DNA from: Cyanophora paradoxa
Taxonomy: Eukaryota; Glaucocystophyceae; Cyanophorales; Cyanophoraceae
Direction: 5' to 3'
NCBI GenBank assembly: GCA_004431415.1
Contig: QPMI01000530.1
Coordinates: 1-64,000, forward strand
DNA: 64,000 bases
How positions within the stretch are numbered: position 1 is the first letter of the stretch; each line of letters starts with the position of its first letter. The position numbers and the translations under genes are program-made. The notes below the pieces were generated by a model. It was not told the DNA's origin. It saw only the letters and a program-made list of their open reading frames with translations, and did not search any database. Positions 42,840 through 53,419 of this stretch are shown here, one piece after another.

Positions 42840-44762
42840 CGGCGGCGTCGGCGGCGGCGATGGGGGCGGCGGCGGCGGCGGGGGCGGCGGCGCCACCCTT
42901 GCGCTTCTTGAGGGCGTCGGGGCCGAAGCGCTCGATGGCGCGCTTGCGCGACTGGGCGGCGATGTCCGCCGCGATCTGGGCAGCCTCCTGGGGGGTCTTG
43001 TCCTCGTTGAGGGCGCTGAGGCGGTTGAGCCGGCGCGCGCCCGTGGAGTGGCCCTGGCGGTAGGAGGCGCGGCCGCCGATCCCGTCGGGGTAGTTGATGC
43101 GGTGCTCGCGGGTGATCTTCTTGCTCTTCTGGGTGGCCTCCAGGGCCACCGAGTCGGGGTAGAGCACCTGCCGCCCGGGCGTGGGCCGGCGGGCGGGGTA
43201 CCGGGCCGGCGGGCGGGGTACGAAGGTTGCCTACCTCCTGCTCCTCGCCCTCGGAGTCGTCCGAGTCCGGCACGGGCTCCATTTCCTTGCCCAGGACGGC
43301 GATGTTGTCACCGTCGCGCTTGAAGCGGCGGGGCTTGTCGGCCGTGAGGTTCACGGTCTTGATCTTGTCGTCGACGATGGCGGGCTCGAGCCAGACGGAC
43401 TGCGCGGGCAAGCCCGGGCGTGGGTGAGGGAGCCGGGGCGGGGCGCTTGGTTTTAGGTTCCTTTCCCCCATAGGGGGGGGGCGAAGGGCCCGAGGCGCGG
43501 GGCCTTCGCACCCGGGACATCTCGGCGAGGGCGTCCTCGGTGTACACCCCCGGGATGTCGCAGAAGATGCGGTAGGACCAGCCCAGCTCGCGCTGCTCCT
43601 CGGTGAGGCCGGCGTAGACCGCGTGGCGGCTCGCGACGGAGAGGTCCTGGCAGAGGCGAATCTGCACGCGCGCGCGCGGGCTTAGGCGCGCGATTGCGAG
43701 GCGAGTCGGAGGCAGACCTTCAGCTTGCGGTGCTCATGGCCGAGGGCGAGCTCGACCATAGCGAGGCAGCCGCGCGAGTCGGGGAAGCGGGCGCGCAGGT
43801 CGCGGTTCATGGACATGGAGATGTCGACGTCGGTGAGGTGGACGAGGGCCACCTTCTTGTAGCGGCCGATGAGGTAGACGTCGGCCATGACGTCGCGGAT
43901 CCGCTCGAGCCAGCCGAGCTCCTCGAAGGTCCGGTGCGCGAGGACCGTGAGGTAGTCCGTGCGCAGCGTGCCGTCGCGTTCGACGAGGTCCGGGAACTTG
44001 GTGAAGTCCACGCCGTCGTCGAGCTTCAGCAGCTTGTTGAACTGCGCCCGCGATTCGGGTATGGCGTTGAGCGCGGCCCGCGCGGTGCGCGATAGGGGTG
44101 CGCGCACCATCTCCTTCTCATAGAGGATGGCGTTGTCGGCCTTGACGGACGACAGGACGAGAGTGCGCTTCGATTTGTCGACGAGCACCTTGCCGCGCTT
44201 GGTGACACGGGTCGTGGCGCCGTTCGGCAGCGGCTTGGGTGCAGGGAGCGGCGCCTGGCGAGGCGACTGCTGCTCCTCGTCCTGTTTTTATTCGAGGCGT
44301 TATGTGGCGCGCGCATGAGAGGGGCGGAGCTTGCCTGGGCATCTTCGGGGGCCGGAGCTGGCGGGGCGGCCGTCGTGGTCTTTTTCTGCGACCTCGGCGA
44401 CGTGCGCTTCGGCTGGGCGGTCCCACGCGGGCGCCCGCGGCCCTATTGGCGGCGTCTGAGCTGCGGGCTCGACGGGGCCGGCGGCCAGGGGCGCGTACCG
44501 ACTTGGGCTTCGCCGAGCCGGACCCGGACGGGCCGGCCACGGCCGGCGGCGGCGGTGGCGGCGCCTGCGCGGCCTGCTTCTCCTTCAGCCTCTCGCTGGG
44601 CTTGGGTGGGGCCTGGAAGGCCTGGTGCGCTTGCTTCGGCGGTGACTTGGGCGGCGAGCCCGCGCGCGACCCGGCGGCGGCACCGGCGGGCTTCAGCGTC
44701 TTGGTCGGAGACGAATGCCGGGCGCCGTGCACGAGGAAGGGCATGATCGGAACCGCGGCCAT
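42583..44762 (-). CDS. Unrecognised multi-exon protein, basic/acidic with poly-Ala C terminus
   Basis: Start at 44762: MAAVPIMPFLVHGARHS, then a disordered SPPKSPPK-rich leader with a donor after SAKPKS. The core exon reads NGATTRVTKRGKVLVDKSK, YEKEMVRAPLSRTARAAL, FTKFPDLVERDGTLRTDYL, YKKVALVHLTDVDISMSMNR and up to HEHRKLK. A 58-nt-type intron (GTCTGC...GTGCAG near 43725-43670) joins IRLCQDLSVASRHAVYAGL...EDALAEMSR. A GTGCGA donor is at 43511. Next comes SVWLEPAIVDDKIKTVNLTA with an acidic DSDDSEGEEQE, an intron, then a last exon with SRKRAIERFGPDALKKRKGG (nuclear localisation-like), poly-Ala/Pro and NYQAAQRVLAELTSALGG. It looks nuclear and nucleic-acid related, but I know no family. It may belong to the neighbouring LINE block or be a host gene. 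Confidence 0.55.
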
Positions 44763-44892
44763 GGTGGCAGAGGTCGGTCTTGGCGGGAGTGACTGCGAGG
44801 TCCCCGGTATGGGGGTCCCGGGGGAAATCCGGGCTATGATTGGGGATCGGGTACCCCTCTTGGGGGGGCGAGGGCCAATTTGCATCGGTGCG

Positions 44893-45568
44893 ATGGCGGA
44901 TCTGCCGGAGGAAGCGCTGGGGCGTGGCGCGCCGGCGTCTGCGGAGTGCAAGCGGGAGCGTAGCGATAGCGACTCGTCCGCCGACGAGCCAGCGGCGAAG
45001 CGGGCGGCTGTCGAGGGTGACCGCGCAGCAGCTGCGCCGGCCTCTCCGGTCAGTGGCGATGGGGTGGCTCTGAGCGGCTTTGCCGATGATGTTCTCGTGG
45101 CCGGGAGCCCCAGCGCGCAGCCTGGTGAGGTCGTGCCTGCGGACTTCCCGATGTTGAGGACACTCCGCGGCCAGCTTCGCGCCGCGGCGGCGATGTTCCG
45201 CGATGGCGAAGTCCGGGCGTATTTCTATGAGTTGCCCTATCCCGGCTGCACCCAGGTGCCGAAGAAGAGTACGCTGGCGTTTTACGCAGTGCGCAACGGA
45301 CTCCGGCCCGGGATTTACTCGATCTGGTGCGCAGTTGCGCCTGATGCATTGATCGCGGCGGATTTCGTGAGCGCTTATGACACCATATCGCCTGCTTCGG
45401 CGGGGGCCGTCTTTGCTCGTCTTCTGCAGGGATCAGACGGCGACCTATCCGGGGCGGCAGTGCGCCCTGGCCCAGGTGTGGCGGGTGCCGGGAGTTCGGG
45501 GTCGGGACTCCCGGCGCTTCCTCACCATCGATCAGGCGATGGATTTCTTGGTGCGCGCCTGGTCGTGA
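44893..45568 (+). CDS. Viroplasmin / RNase H1 N-terminal (hybrid-binding) domain protein
   Basis: MADLPEEALGRGAPAS is followed by a charged, Ser/Asp-rich segment with KRERSDSDSS and EPAAKRAAVEG (nuclear signal-like), then FPMLRTLRGQLRAAAAMF. The conserved domain begins LAFYAVRNGLRPGIYSIW. A 103-nt intron (45327-45429, GTGCGC...CTGCAG, phase 2) restores W and continues DQTATYPG...RRFLTIDQAMDFLVRAW, then stop. FYAVxxGxxPGIYxxW...YPG...F.t...A..FL is the pattern of the RNase H1 N-terminal/viroplasmin domain, which binds RNA:DNA hybrids or dsRNA. No RNase H catalytic domain follows. It is convergent with the LINE and divergent from the 42.6-44.8 kb gene. The start could also be a few codons upstream. 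Confidence 0.7.
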
Positions 45569-45714
45569 CCCGCGCGCGCACCTTCTCCTCCGGCTGACGG
45601 CTCTCGCGCGGTTGCAGGAGGGTGATGGGACCGCTGCTAGCGGGCTGGAGGCGATCGAGCACTCTCGGCCAGCAGGGCTGAAATGCCCGTGGGAGTGAGG
45701 GAGGCGTACTCGCT

Positions 45715-48700
45715 TCACTCGTCGGAGGCGCTGTCGGAGTCGGATTCCGGCTGCGGGTCGAGGAGGGGCCCGCGGGCGAGAGTAGTCTCAGCTTCAGAGC
45801 GGTGTGCTGTTGCAATGAAGCCGTCTGCTGTCCAGAGTGCCCGGGGGGGCGCATGCACATTCGGCGCCGTGCTCTGGGGGGCGTCGGGGTCGGCCGGCTC
45901 CCAGCTCCAAGCAACGGTGTCGGGGTCTAGGGAGGGCTGCGCGGCGTCCTGGGGGAGGCCGCGGGCTGTGAGTTCAATCTTGCTCTGCTCGAGGAGGACT
46001 CGGGCCCAAACCGCTCGCTCAAAGGCGCGCCATATCGTCGTCTTGGTGACTCGCTGGGGCGATCCGGCGGGGTTATCCGGGGCGTGGTCCTGGAGGGTTC
46101 GGGCGTGGGCGGACCACGCCGCGCTGATCATGAGGCCGGCGAGCGCCGCGAGCAGGGAGCGGGGCATGCGAAATTCGCGCCTTTGGCGGGCGGAGCCGGT
46201 TTGGCGTTTCTGAGCGTCGTCGGGGACAGCGAGGAAGCCGGTGAGGGCGTGCGCGCAGTCGAGGGGGATGGAGGTCCCATAGTAGGTGTTCCATCTATCG
46301 AGGAGCTCTTCCCAGGCCCCGCGCGCTGGCTCGCAGTAAAATATTGCATGGTCGGATGTATCCGGGGGGACATCAGGGCCGGGGCAGGCGCAGCAGTACG
46401 GGGATGGGCGGGCCCCGATTTGGAAGAGAAAACGGCCGGCGGGGAGGCACGCGTGAGTGGCCCAGAGCCACGTCTCGCGGTTCCAGGGGGAGAGGTGGGC
46501 GTGTTGCGTGCCCGTACGCCACACCTGGGTCCAGCACTTGCCGGGGGGCGGGGGGCCGAAGCGGGCGAGGGGGCCCGGTTCGGGACGGGCGGGTTGGGCT
46601 CGGAGGGCGCGGTAGCCGGCCGAGATGCGGTATTGGAGCCAGGGGCGGGGCCCCGCCGGGGTCCTGTAGAGGAGCCCGGCGTGAATCCAGGGCGCGCGGT
46701 CGAGGCGGCCTGCCGCGACGGTGCGGCCGTCGGGCCAGCGGGTTTTTTGTTTCGCTGAGCCCGGGGGAACGGCGATGAGCAGGGCTCGGGGCAGGAGCGC
46801 GGGGGCGGCTGGGAGGGGCTCCGGGGGGGCTGGCGGGCCGAGGACGGTGCCGTCGGGGAGGGTGGGGGCTAGGCAGCCCTGCGGCGGCTCGCCGGGAGAC
46901 GCAAAGAGGATCCTCCCGGAGTGTGGCCGTCTAGGGCCGGAGCCCGCACCTGCCGGGTCGGCGGCGAGCCAGATCCGGGGGTCGATCTCGGGGAGGATGG
47001 CCTGGGGGGGCGTGTCGATTGGGGCGAGGCCGAGTTGGGTGGCGCGGAGGCGGACCTGAGCCCGGATTTCGTTCAGGCGCGTGTACGCGGCCGGGTTGAG
47101 GTTCTGGGGCGCGGGGCCCGTGACCTGGTGTACGGCGGCTAGCTTGGTCGCTAGGGCGTCGTCAAGCTTGCCGGTGCCCCACTGGTCCCCTGGCGGGGAT
47201 AGTACCGGGTTGAGCCAGAGCGGTTCTGCCCGGAAGCGGTCTCGCGTGAGCGGCAGAGATGTAACTGCGCGGTGCGGTGGGCAACGCAGAGGGAGCGGGC
47301 CGGACTCCGGCGGTCGGAGGAGCGTGAGGGCGCGCACCGCTGGCGCTAGGGGGCCCTGCATGGGGAGGAGAGAGGCGTACGAGCGGAAACGGAGCTCGGC
47401 GCCCAGTGCATTGAGGCCGAGCGCTCGTGCTGCTGCCGCGTACTTCTTCGGGACTAGCTCCGGCATCTCCTCTGCGGCGAAGAGTTTCCATAGCGCGAAG
47501 GAGGGATCGCAGAGCGCGCGGATGTACGTGCCTGCTTGGGCGAGGAGGCGGCTCTCCACGTCAAGCGCGCCGAGGCCACCGTGTGACGGCGGGAGGACGG
47601 CCTTGGCACGCGAGATCCGGCCGCGGGCTGTGCGTTTGCTGGGGGACGCCTCTGCCGAGGGTGGCCAGATGGCCGCCCAGTATTCATCCTTGATGGCCCG
47701 GAGCGCCGCAGGGGGGCAGGGGAGGAAAGCAGCCGCGTACATGTTAACTGATGCGACGATGGCCGTGGCTACGTAGACCCGCTGGTGAACACGCATCGCT
47801 CGTAGATTCCAGCGTGCCCTGCGGCTGCGCATCCCGTCTACACGCTTGGCCCAGTAAGGGTTGGCATCGAAATCGCCGCGCGGGCCTAACGGGATACCTA
47901 GCGTGGACGTGGTCTTGACCCAGCGGATCGGGATCGTTTGGGTCCATTCGGGAAGAGTCGTTGGCTTGCCTGGTTGTTTGGGAGGTGCTGCTGCACCGGC
48001 GAGCATGCCTTCGGTTTTGCTGAGATTGAGCGAGGATCCGTTGTAGCGGCCCGCCTTCTGATACTTAGCTATGGTTTTCTTCACCGGGAGACCTGGGTCG
48101 GGGCTGCGGGGGTTGATCTTGAGCGAGTGCGCTGCGTCGTCCGCGTATTGGACCAGCTTGGATTCGAGCCGGGGCTCTTTGGGGGTGGGTACGCCGGTAA
48201 TTTCCGGGTCCGCGAGGATGTCGCGCGTGGTGGGTTCTTGCTGAGTGTTAAAGAACATACATGCGAAAGGATCGCCCTGGAGCGCGCTGCGCGTGACAGG
48301 AATAATGATGGGGTAGATGGTACCGTTGATCATAACTTTTGATCGTGCGCCCTTCGTGATGGCGCGGACATCCGCCAGGAATTCAGGCGGGAAGCCTTGA
48401 ACGGCGAGGACCCGGAGTGCGTACAGGTGCTCTACGCGGTCATAAGCTTTCTCGAAGTCAGTATTCAGGATTACTACATGTTGATCCGTGCGGTTCGCGT
48501 GTCGGATAACCGCCTGCATCTGCCAAACATTATCTGAGCCGTTGCGGTCTTGCATGAACCCCGTTTGGACGGAGCTGATCGTGTGCTGGCAAGCGGGCGC
48601 GATGCGCTTTGCCAAGACCGCCCGAGGAGGCGGCGGTCTATCTGCAGGAGTGTGATAGGCCTCCAGTTCTGGATCTTATCGCGGTCGCCCTTTTTGTAGA

Positions 48701-49061
48701 GGAGCTGGATAAGCCCCGTCCGCTGGCGCTCAGACAGGATTCCAAGTGCGCGCGCGCAGTTGTAGCTTTCCGTGACTAGGGGGCCGAGGACGTCCCAGAA
48801 CTCTAGATAGAATTTGACTGTGAGGCCGTCCTCGCCCGGCGCTGTCGCTTTGTTCATGTCTCTTAGGCACGCCTCGACTTCGCCGACCGTATAGGGGGCG
48901 CGCATCGGGGGGTGCAGGGGCGGGGGCGCTGTATCTAGGCAGCGGGAGAGGAGCTCCGCCTCTTCGTGGGAGAGGGGGTCGGCTGGCGTGAGGAGATGGG
49001 CGGCTCGCAGCTTGGCGACGACTGCCGGGAAGGCGTCGGCTGCCGCCGGCGTCACGTCCAC
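45715..49061 (-). pseudogene. LINE reverse transcriptase with zinc-finger C terminus, frameshifted
   Basis: Upstream frame (49061-48630): DMNKATAPGEDGLTVKFY and KGDRDKIQNWRPITLLQID, the first RT blocks. The frame then shifts by one base near 48630, after which AKRIAPACQHTISSVQTGF, ILNTDFEKAYDRVEHLYAL, ALQGDPFACMFF and the catalytic QYADDAAHSL (48150-48134) follow, then a thumb and a long Pro-rich region. The C-terminal YCCACPGP...DTSDHAIFYC (about 46400-46330) is a zf-RVT-type C-C-H-C cluster. It ends acidic, PESDSDSASDE. Copies DNA from its RNA at a nicked target. One lost G in a GGG run would explain the shift. Confidence 0.8.
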
Positions 49062-50722
49062 GGGGCTCGAGGCTCCGGGATCCGGATTCGGGCGAGCGCC
49101 ATCTGGCTCAGACCCCGGTGCTTGCGGGTTCGGCCAAGCCGTTCCCGGGAGCGGGCGAGCGCCATCTGGCTCGGACCCCGCGGGGCGTCTGGGCGAGCAG
49201 GTGAATGCTCATGCGCCCGCGCAGGAGGAAGCCGCGGCGGTGCCGGCGGGTCTTGGCCGGGGGGGTCGGGGGGGAGCGGGCGCTGGGCGGCGAGAAGCTC
49301 CGTGTAGTACGCGCAGGCGATCTCCGCGATGCCCGCCTCCGACGTAGCCGCGGGGGTACCCTCGCTCGGGGGGTACGGCTGCAGCGAGCGCATGTGGTTA
49401 TCAGCCGAGGAGTACTTGATGTGGCGCGCTAGGTCCGGGGGGACGGCGTGCGCATGAGCGAGAGAGCGTTCTAGGTGTTTGCGTGAGCTTAGGGCGGCGT
49501 CCGCGGCGTCGAGCGCTGCTTCCTGGACGGCTAGGTAGCCCATGTCGGCGACGGCATAGTCTTCTTCGGTAGTGTCCACTTCCGCGTCCTGGAGCGCTTG
49601 CTCTGCGTCGCGCCATAGGCCTGCGATCGACTCGCGCGCATCGCGGATTGCGGAGTCAGCCTGAGGGCGGGTCCGGCGGGCTATCTCCCTGTACTCGGCG
49701 AAGAGGTCGTCTAGCCAGGCTTGCCAGGCTGCGGTGCGGAGGGGCGGCTGCTGCGGCAACGCGACTGCCGTGCGCGCCCGTACCGCCTGCTGGAATTGGG
49801 GGTGTTGGAGGACGCGGTCGAGAAGCCGGAAGCGCGCAGCGCGGGGCTTGATGACGGCGTCGGTGTGGAGACGCGCGTACACTGCGTCATGGTCCGGGCG
49901 CGGGGCCGCGCCCGCTGTGCGGAGGACGCCGACGCGTTCCGCCGCGACGCAGAGGTCGGCGGACAGGAAGACGTGGTCGAGGCGCGCCGCGTTCTGGTCG
50001 AAGCGGTTTGTCTTGCGGTGCCAGCGCGTGTAGATGCGGTCGCGCGGACGCCTGCGGCGATGCTCATCAAACAGGTCGAGGTCGGCCATGAGCGCGGCCC
50101 AGTGCCCGAACGGGGGCGGGGCGCCGGCGCGGCGTCTGCTCTCGAGGTGCGGGGTCGCGTATGCGTTCAGGTCTCCTCCGAGGATGAGGGCGTCGCTCGG
50201 GGGGAGGTTGAGTGATTCGATCGCTTGGGTGACACCTGCCGCCGTGCGCTTCTGCGACGCCGCATCGTTCGGCACGTAGATACAGGCTATAGTGTACGAG
50301 TTAACGTCGCTGGCGAGGCGCAGGACCGTGGCGTCATGCGGCTTTAGACCGGGCGTGGGTGGGAGGGGCACGAGGTCTGCGGTGGCGCCCGGCAGGGCCG
50401 GGATGGTCTTGCGAACAAGGAATCCGGTTCCTCTGCTCCAGACATTCGGTTTGAGCTCTGCGGCGGGCGGAATGAGCACCCGCCAAGTAGATTCGATGCG
50501 CTGTGTAAGAGAGGCGATCTGCTTCGGGCGGAGCCGGTGGTCTATGATGCCCAGAACGTCTACTTTGGTGCGCTTGAGCCACCCGGTGAGCCAGATGCGG
50601 CGCGGTATGCCTGCGAGGCTTTCAACATTCAAAAAGGCGACCGTAAGCAGCGGGCGGGGCGTCGGGGCGCCCGGGGGCGCGTCCGACGGGGCCGCCGTCG
50701 TGTGAGCTGGTCTATCTGGCAT
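49052..50722 (-). CDS. LINE endonuclease (EEP/APE-type) ORF
   Basis: 556 codons. Endonuclease motifs in order: LTVAFLNVESLAG, LGIIDHRLRP, ALILGGDLNAYATP, ARLDHVFLSADL and RPDHDAVYARL. These are the N, E/D, GDxN, and D-H catalytic blocks of the exonuclease-endonuclease-phosphatase fold, which nicks target DNA for target-primed reverse transcription. A long helical linker (RRTRPQADSAIRDARES; AVQEAALDAADAALSSRKHL) follows. The end is disturbed: MALAR[SI]R-containing sequence is repeated by a 63-bp-spaced duplication (49089-49178), and the frame stops at 49052 where the RT frame takes over. Confidence 0.8.
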   Translation of the reverse strand: MPDRPAHTTAAPSDAPPGAPTPRPLLTVAFLNVESLAGIPRRIWLTGWLKRTKVDVLGIIDHRLRPKQIASLTQRIESTWRVLIPPAAELKPNVWSRGTGFLVRKTIPALPGATADLVPLPPTPGLKPHDATVLRLASDVNSYTIACIYVPNDAASQKRTAAGVTQAIESLNLPPSDALILGGDLNAYATPHLESRRRAGAPPPFGHWAALMADLDLFDEHRRRRPRDRIYTRWHRKTNRFDQNAARLDHVFLSADLCVAAERVGVLRTAGAAPRPDHDAVYARLHTDAVIKPRAARFRLLDRVLQHPQFQQAVRARTAVALPQQPPLRTAAWQAWLDDLFAEYREIARRTRPQADSAIRDARESIAGLWRDAEQALQDAEVDTTEEDYAVADMGYLAVQEAALDAADAALSSRKHLERSLAHAHAVPPDLARHIKYSSADNHMRSLQPYPPSEGTPAATSEAGIAEIACAYYTELLAAQRPLPPDPPGQDPPAPPRLPPARAHEHSPARPDAPRGPSQMALARSRERLGRTRKHRGLSQMALARIRIPEPRAPWT

Positions 50723-50730
50723 GAGACCGC

Positions 50731-51238
50731 GTCGGGGCTGCTGGGGTGTGCTGGTTGTCGAGTTTGGTAATGCTGGGCTACTGGGCGTCGGCCGCGCGAG
50801 TTTTGGGACCAGCCACGTGCAGTGCTAGCGGGCACCCGCGTTAGGGAAGCCCCACTGCGCCGGCTTACTCGCTCGCGGGCCTTCGCTCAATTTTCCGGGG
50901 TACCGGAATCGATCCAATTTAAGCATTCCTACATGCATGCCTGCTCCACCTACCTACATAGTACATACCAGTATGTTATGATATGTAGTGCGCCAAATCA
51001 GCCTCTCAGGCTGGTCTCAATTCTGACCGAAGGGAAGAAGAGACCAGAGGCTATACTGCCGACTTCGGATCCGTAACCATCGAGCAGTACCATCACTATC
51101 GAGGTTTTTTGGTAGTAGGTATGAAGTGAATGAGTGTTATTGACCCTGGCGTAGATATTGACCCTTGGCTGCTGCCCCCCCCCCCCCCCCCCCCGGCCTC
51201 ACCCCCCTCCCCCCCCCCCCCCCCCCCCCCCCGCCCAC
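50731..51238. other. LINE 5' flank and poly-C tract
   Basis: No gene. Long C runs at 51176-51231 directly precede the second segmental duplication copy. C runs of this size are prone to assembly error. Confidence 0.5.
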
Positions 51239-51895
51239 ACTGCTGTCAGCTCAGCCCCGCGCAGGAGAGCGAGGGCTCATCGTCAGATGGGGAGGGTCAC
51301 GGGGAGGGTCCACTGTCCCTCCCTGTACCCCCGGCCCCGCCGGCCCCGCCCCAGCCGGCCCCGCCCCTGCCCGGCTCCTGGCTTGCGTCCCTACCCCCCT
51401 CCCTCGAAGCCCTCTCCGTTTGAGGCGTCCAGGTACCGGTACCCCTTCCCTCTCCCCCCTCCCTTCCCTTCCCCCGACGTCCAGGACCAAGGTCCGCGCA
51501 GGGCGTAACCCCCTCTGACGTCTCCCGTCTCCTCTCATCCCGCCCCTACGTATACCTCCGACTCGCCCTCCGCCGGGTGCGTACCCCTCCTTCCCCGCCC
51601 CCTTCCGTTCACGATCTTACGCCCCTGTACCCCCAGATCGAGCTTGCGAGCGCCTACGAGGTGGGGGCTTGGCGGGAGGCCTCCGCGGCGCGCGCCCCGC
51701 CGGCCGCCCTCTACGAATGCGACTCGGTACCCCCCCTCCATCCCCCCGCACGAACATACCCCTCTGACCCGGTACCCCCCAGGGCGAGGGCCTGCTGGAG
51801 TGCGCGGACGTGTGCAGGGGGCTCGGGGAGGGGGCGGGGTCCGGGGAGGCCTCTGCGGAGGGCGGGCCTGAGCTTCGAATTCTGTACGTCATGTG
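51239..51895 (+). pseudogene. F-box/LRR 3' copy, truncated with premature stop
   Basis: Matches the last exons of the 26685-29136 gene: QESEGSSSDGEG-type start, LASLPPSLEALSV, IELASAYEVGAWREASAA, YECDS, GEGLLECADVCRGL and the terminal YVM. The CGA codon after LEALSV is TGA here (51421-51423), and the F-box and first LRRs are absent. Introns keep the GTACCCC words. It ends at the TGA 51893-51895. A dead partial copy. Confidence 0.75.
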
Positions 51896-51899
51896 AACA

Positions 51900-52570
51900 T
51901 GACCCGCTGAGTCACGGCTTCACCGGCTGGCCGAGGCTCGGCGCCGGCCACAGCGCTTCAAATTTGATTTCCGATACCGAAGTTAACCTTGTGCATTGCA
52001 GTTTCAACGAGCCATGACATGCAAATAGTCTAGTATGTCTATGAGTGCAGTATATCTGTGCGAATCTATTACTGTGCTCTACTTCAATTACTGTGCGAAT
52101 CAATAGCTAAAGCTAATGAAGAGATCAAATTCGAACGGCGTTGCCTTCCGGATCCTAGTGAATCTGTAGCTAAGAGTGAGAGTTTCCGAGTTCCTACATG
52201 TGTGAAAATCCTGTCTGAAACGACCACTGTCCGGCTGCAAATTTAGAGCGGAACAGCCTGCAGGCTGCAGCAATATTGATAGACCAATATTTAATTGATT
52301 AGCAGTTTACGTATTAAGGTGCACTGCAATATGAATAAAAAATTCCTCCCGCGGAGTCCGCGCGAACCGTCAAAAAATCAATACACCCAATCCGACGCTT
52401 ACTTAGTTTCTAACCAGAAGATCTCAAACGAGATCTTTCAGGTCTATCTCTCACGACGTTTTCTAAAATGTATTCTATGGCAGACATCATAAGAATATCT
52501 TCTCTAAGATTCAACTGGAAGCGGCAGACATGTAAATGTAGATAGAGGTAAATGAAACGGAAGAGAGAGA
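51900..52570. other. Convergent intergenic region, duplicated
   Basis: No gene supported. Words TGCATTGCAGTTTCAACGAG (about 51994) and AACGACCACTGTCCGGCTG (about 52219) match copy 1. The rest is AT-richer and diverged. Confidence 0.45.
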
Positions 52571-52575
52571 GAGCG

Positions 52576-53180
52576 CTACAGCACAATTGTCCTTGTGCCC
52601 GAGCCCCGAGGCGGCGGTGGCCGCTCTAGCGCGGCGGGGGCGGGCGACGGCAGCGACGAGCGGCGGCCTACATATACCTCGAGGCCAGCCGCGGGCGGCG
52701 GCTGAGGCGGCGGCGCCGAGGGCGGCGGGGGCGGGTCGGCGGGAGCGGCGGCGGCGCCCACGCGCTCCTGGGCGAGCTCGTGCAGCTCCTGCTCGTCGTC
52801 CTCCTGCGCCGGGCGTGAGAACATAGCGCGTGAAAGGCCGTACGCGGCTGCAGCTCGAAATAGAGAGCCTCGGAGGCGTTCTATGGCATCGATCACAGCT
52901 CAAGGCCGCAAGCCAAGGCCGCCCGCACCACGCCGCCGAAGAGGAGAGCTCCCAAGCTCGTGGGCGCGGCAAGCGCCGCGTCGCCCTGGCGCAACCGTCC
53001 GGCCTCCTGCTCGCGCCCGCCCGGCACCGGCGCGGCCGCGGCCGCGGGCCCGGAGGGATCCACATACACAACCCGAGCGTCGCTGCCCCCGGCGCCTGTG
53101 CCCGCACCGGGGTTCCGGCTCGGCCGGAACCTGAGCCGCTGGGCCGCTGCCAGGCGGCTCCGCCAGAAGACCTGCGCCAA
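52576..53180 (-). CDS. Receptor B C-terminal tail exons, or small separate gene
   Basis: Reads RLRFRPSRNPGAG, DARVVYVDPSGP, RQGDAALAAPTSLGALLFGG and VVRA, paralogous to the receptor A tail exon. A following stretch in another frame, SRAMFSRPAQEDDEQELHEL then AQERVGAAAAPAD, is acidic and then Pro-rich, ending GTRTIVL at 52576. Position, immediately downstream of the last membrane helix of receptor B, supports a cytoplasmic tail. The splice between the two parts is not resolved (a GTGCGGGC donor-like site is present). Confidence 0.5.
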
Positions 53181-53419
53181 AGGGCCCTGGGTTCAGCGGA
53201 CGCTCGAGGGGCCGGCTCGGTGAGTAACCGACTGCAAACAGCACGACTCGCCATGCGGAAAATCCAGCGGAAGAGAAGGAAGATCTTTTGGAAGAAGAAC
53301 CTGGGGCAAATTCGCGAAATCAGATCTAAGAGAAGCGTTCACGCTGTCAGGGTTTTGTTCTAGATGTCTGATCGATCATAATCTACGCTGGAGCCGCTCG
53401 GAGCTCTAAAGATAGCCGC

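Larger units (their letters stand above)
45700..50730 (-). mobile_element. Non-LTR retrotransposon (LINE), frame-damaged
   Basis: Minus-strand element with an apurinic-type endonuclease, reverse transcriptase and a C-terminal zinc-finger region in that order, the layout of L1/Tx1/Tad-type LINEs. No LTRs are visible, nor a convincing poly-A tail or target duplication. No gag-like ORF1 directly upstream. At least two frame breaks (about 49060-49300 and about 48630) make it probably inactive unless they are sequence errors. Confidence 0.85.
51239..53170. repeat. Segmental duplication, copy 2
   Basis: Counterpart of 28505-30360, same order and orientation, about 22.7 kb away. It has gained a GTATAC insertion at about 51549, a GGTACC duplication near 51433 and a nonsense change. 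Its left edge abuts the poly-C tract beside the LINE. Confidence 0.8.

Noticed and set aside
44118-44951. Longer start for the 42.6-44.8 kb gene (ATG near 44951)
   Set aside because: It would overlap the start region of the plus-strand viroplasmin gene; the 44762 ATG gives a cleaner leader. Not excluded.
45715-50722. LTR retrotransposon or retrovirus-like element
   Set aside because: No LTRs, protease or integrase; the endonuclease-RT-zinc-finger order is that of a LINE.
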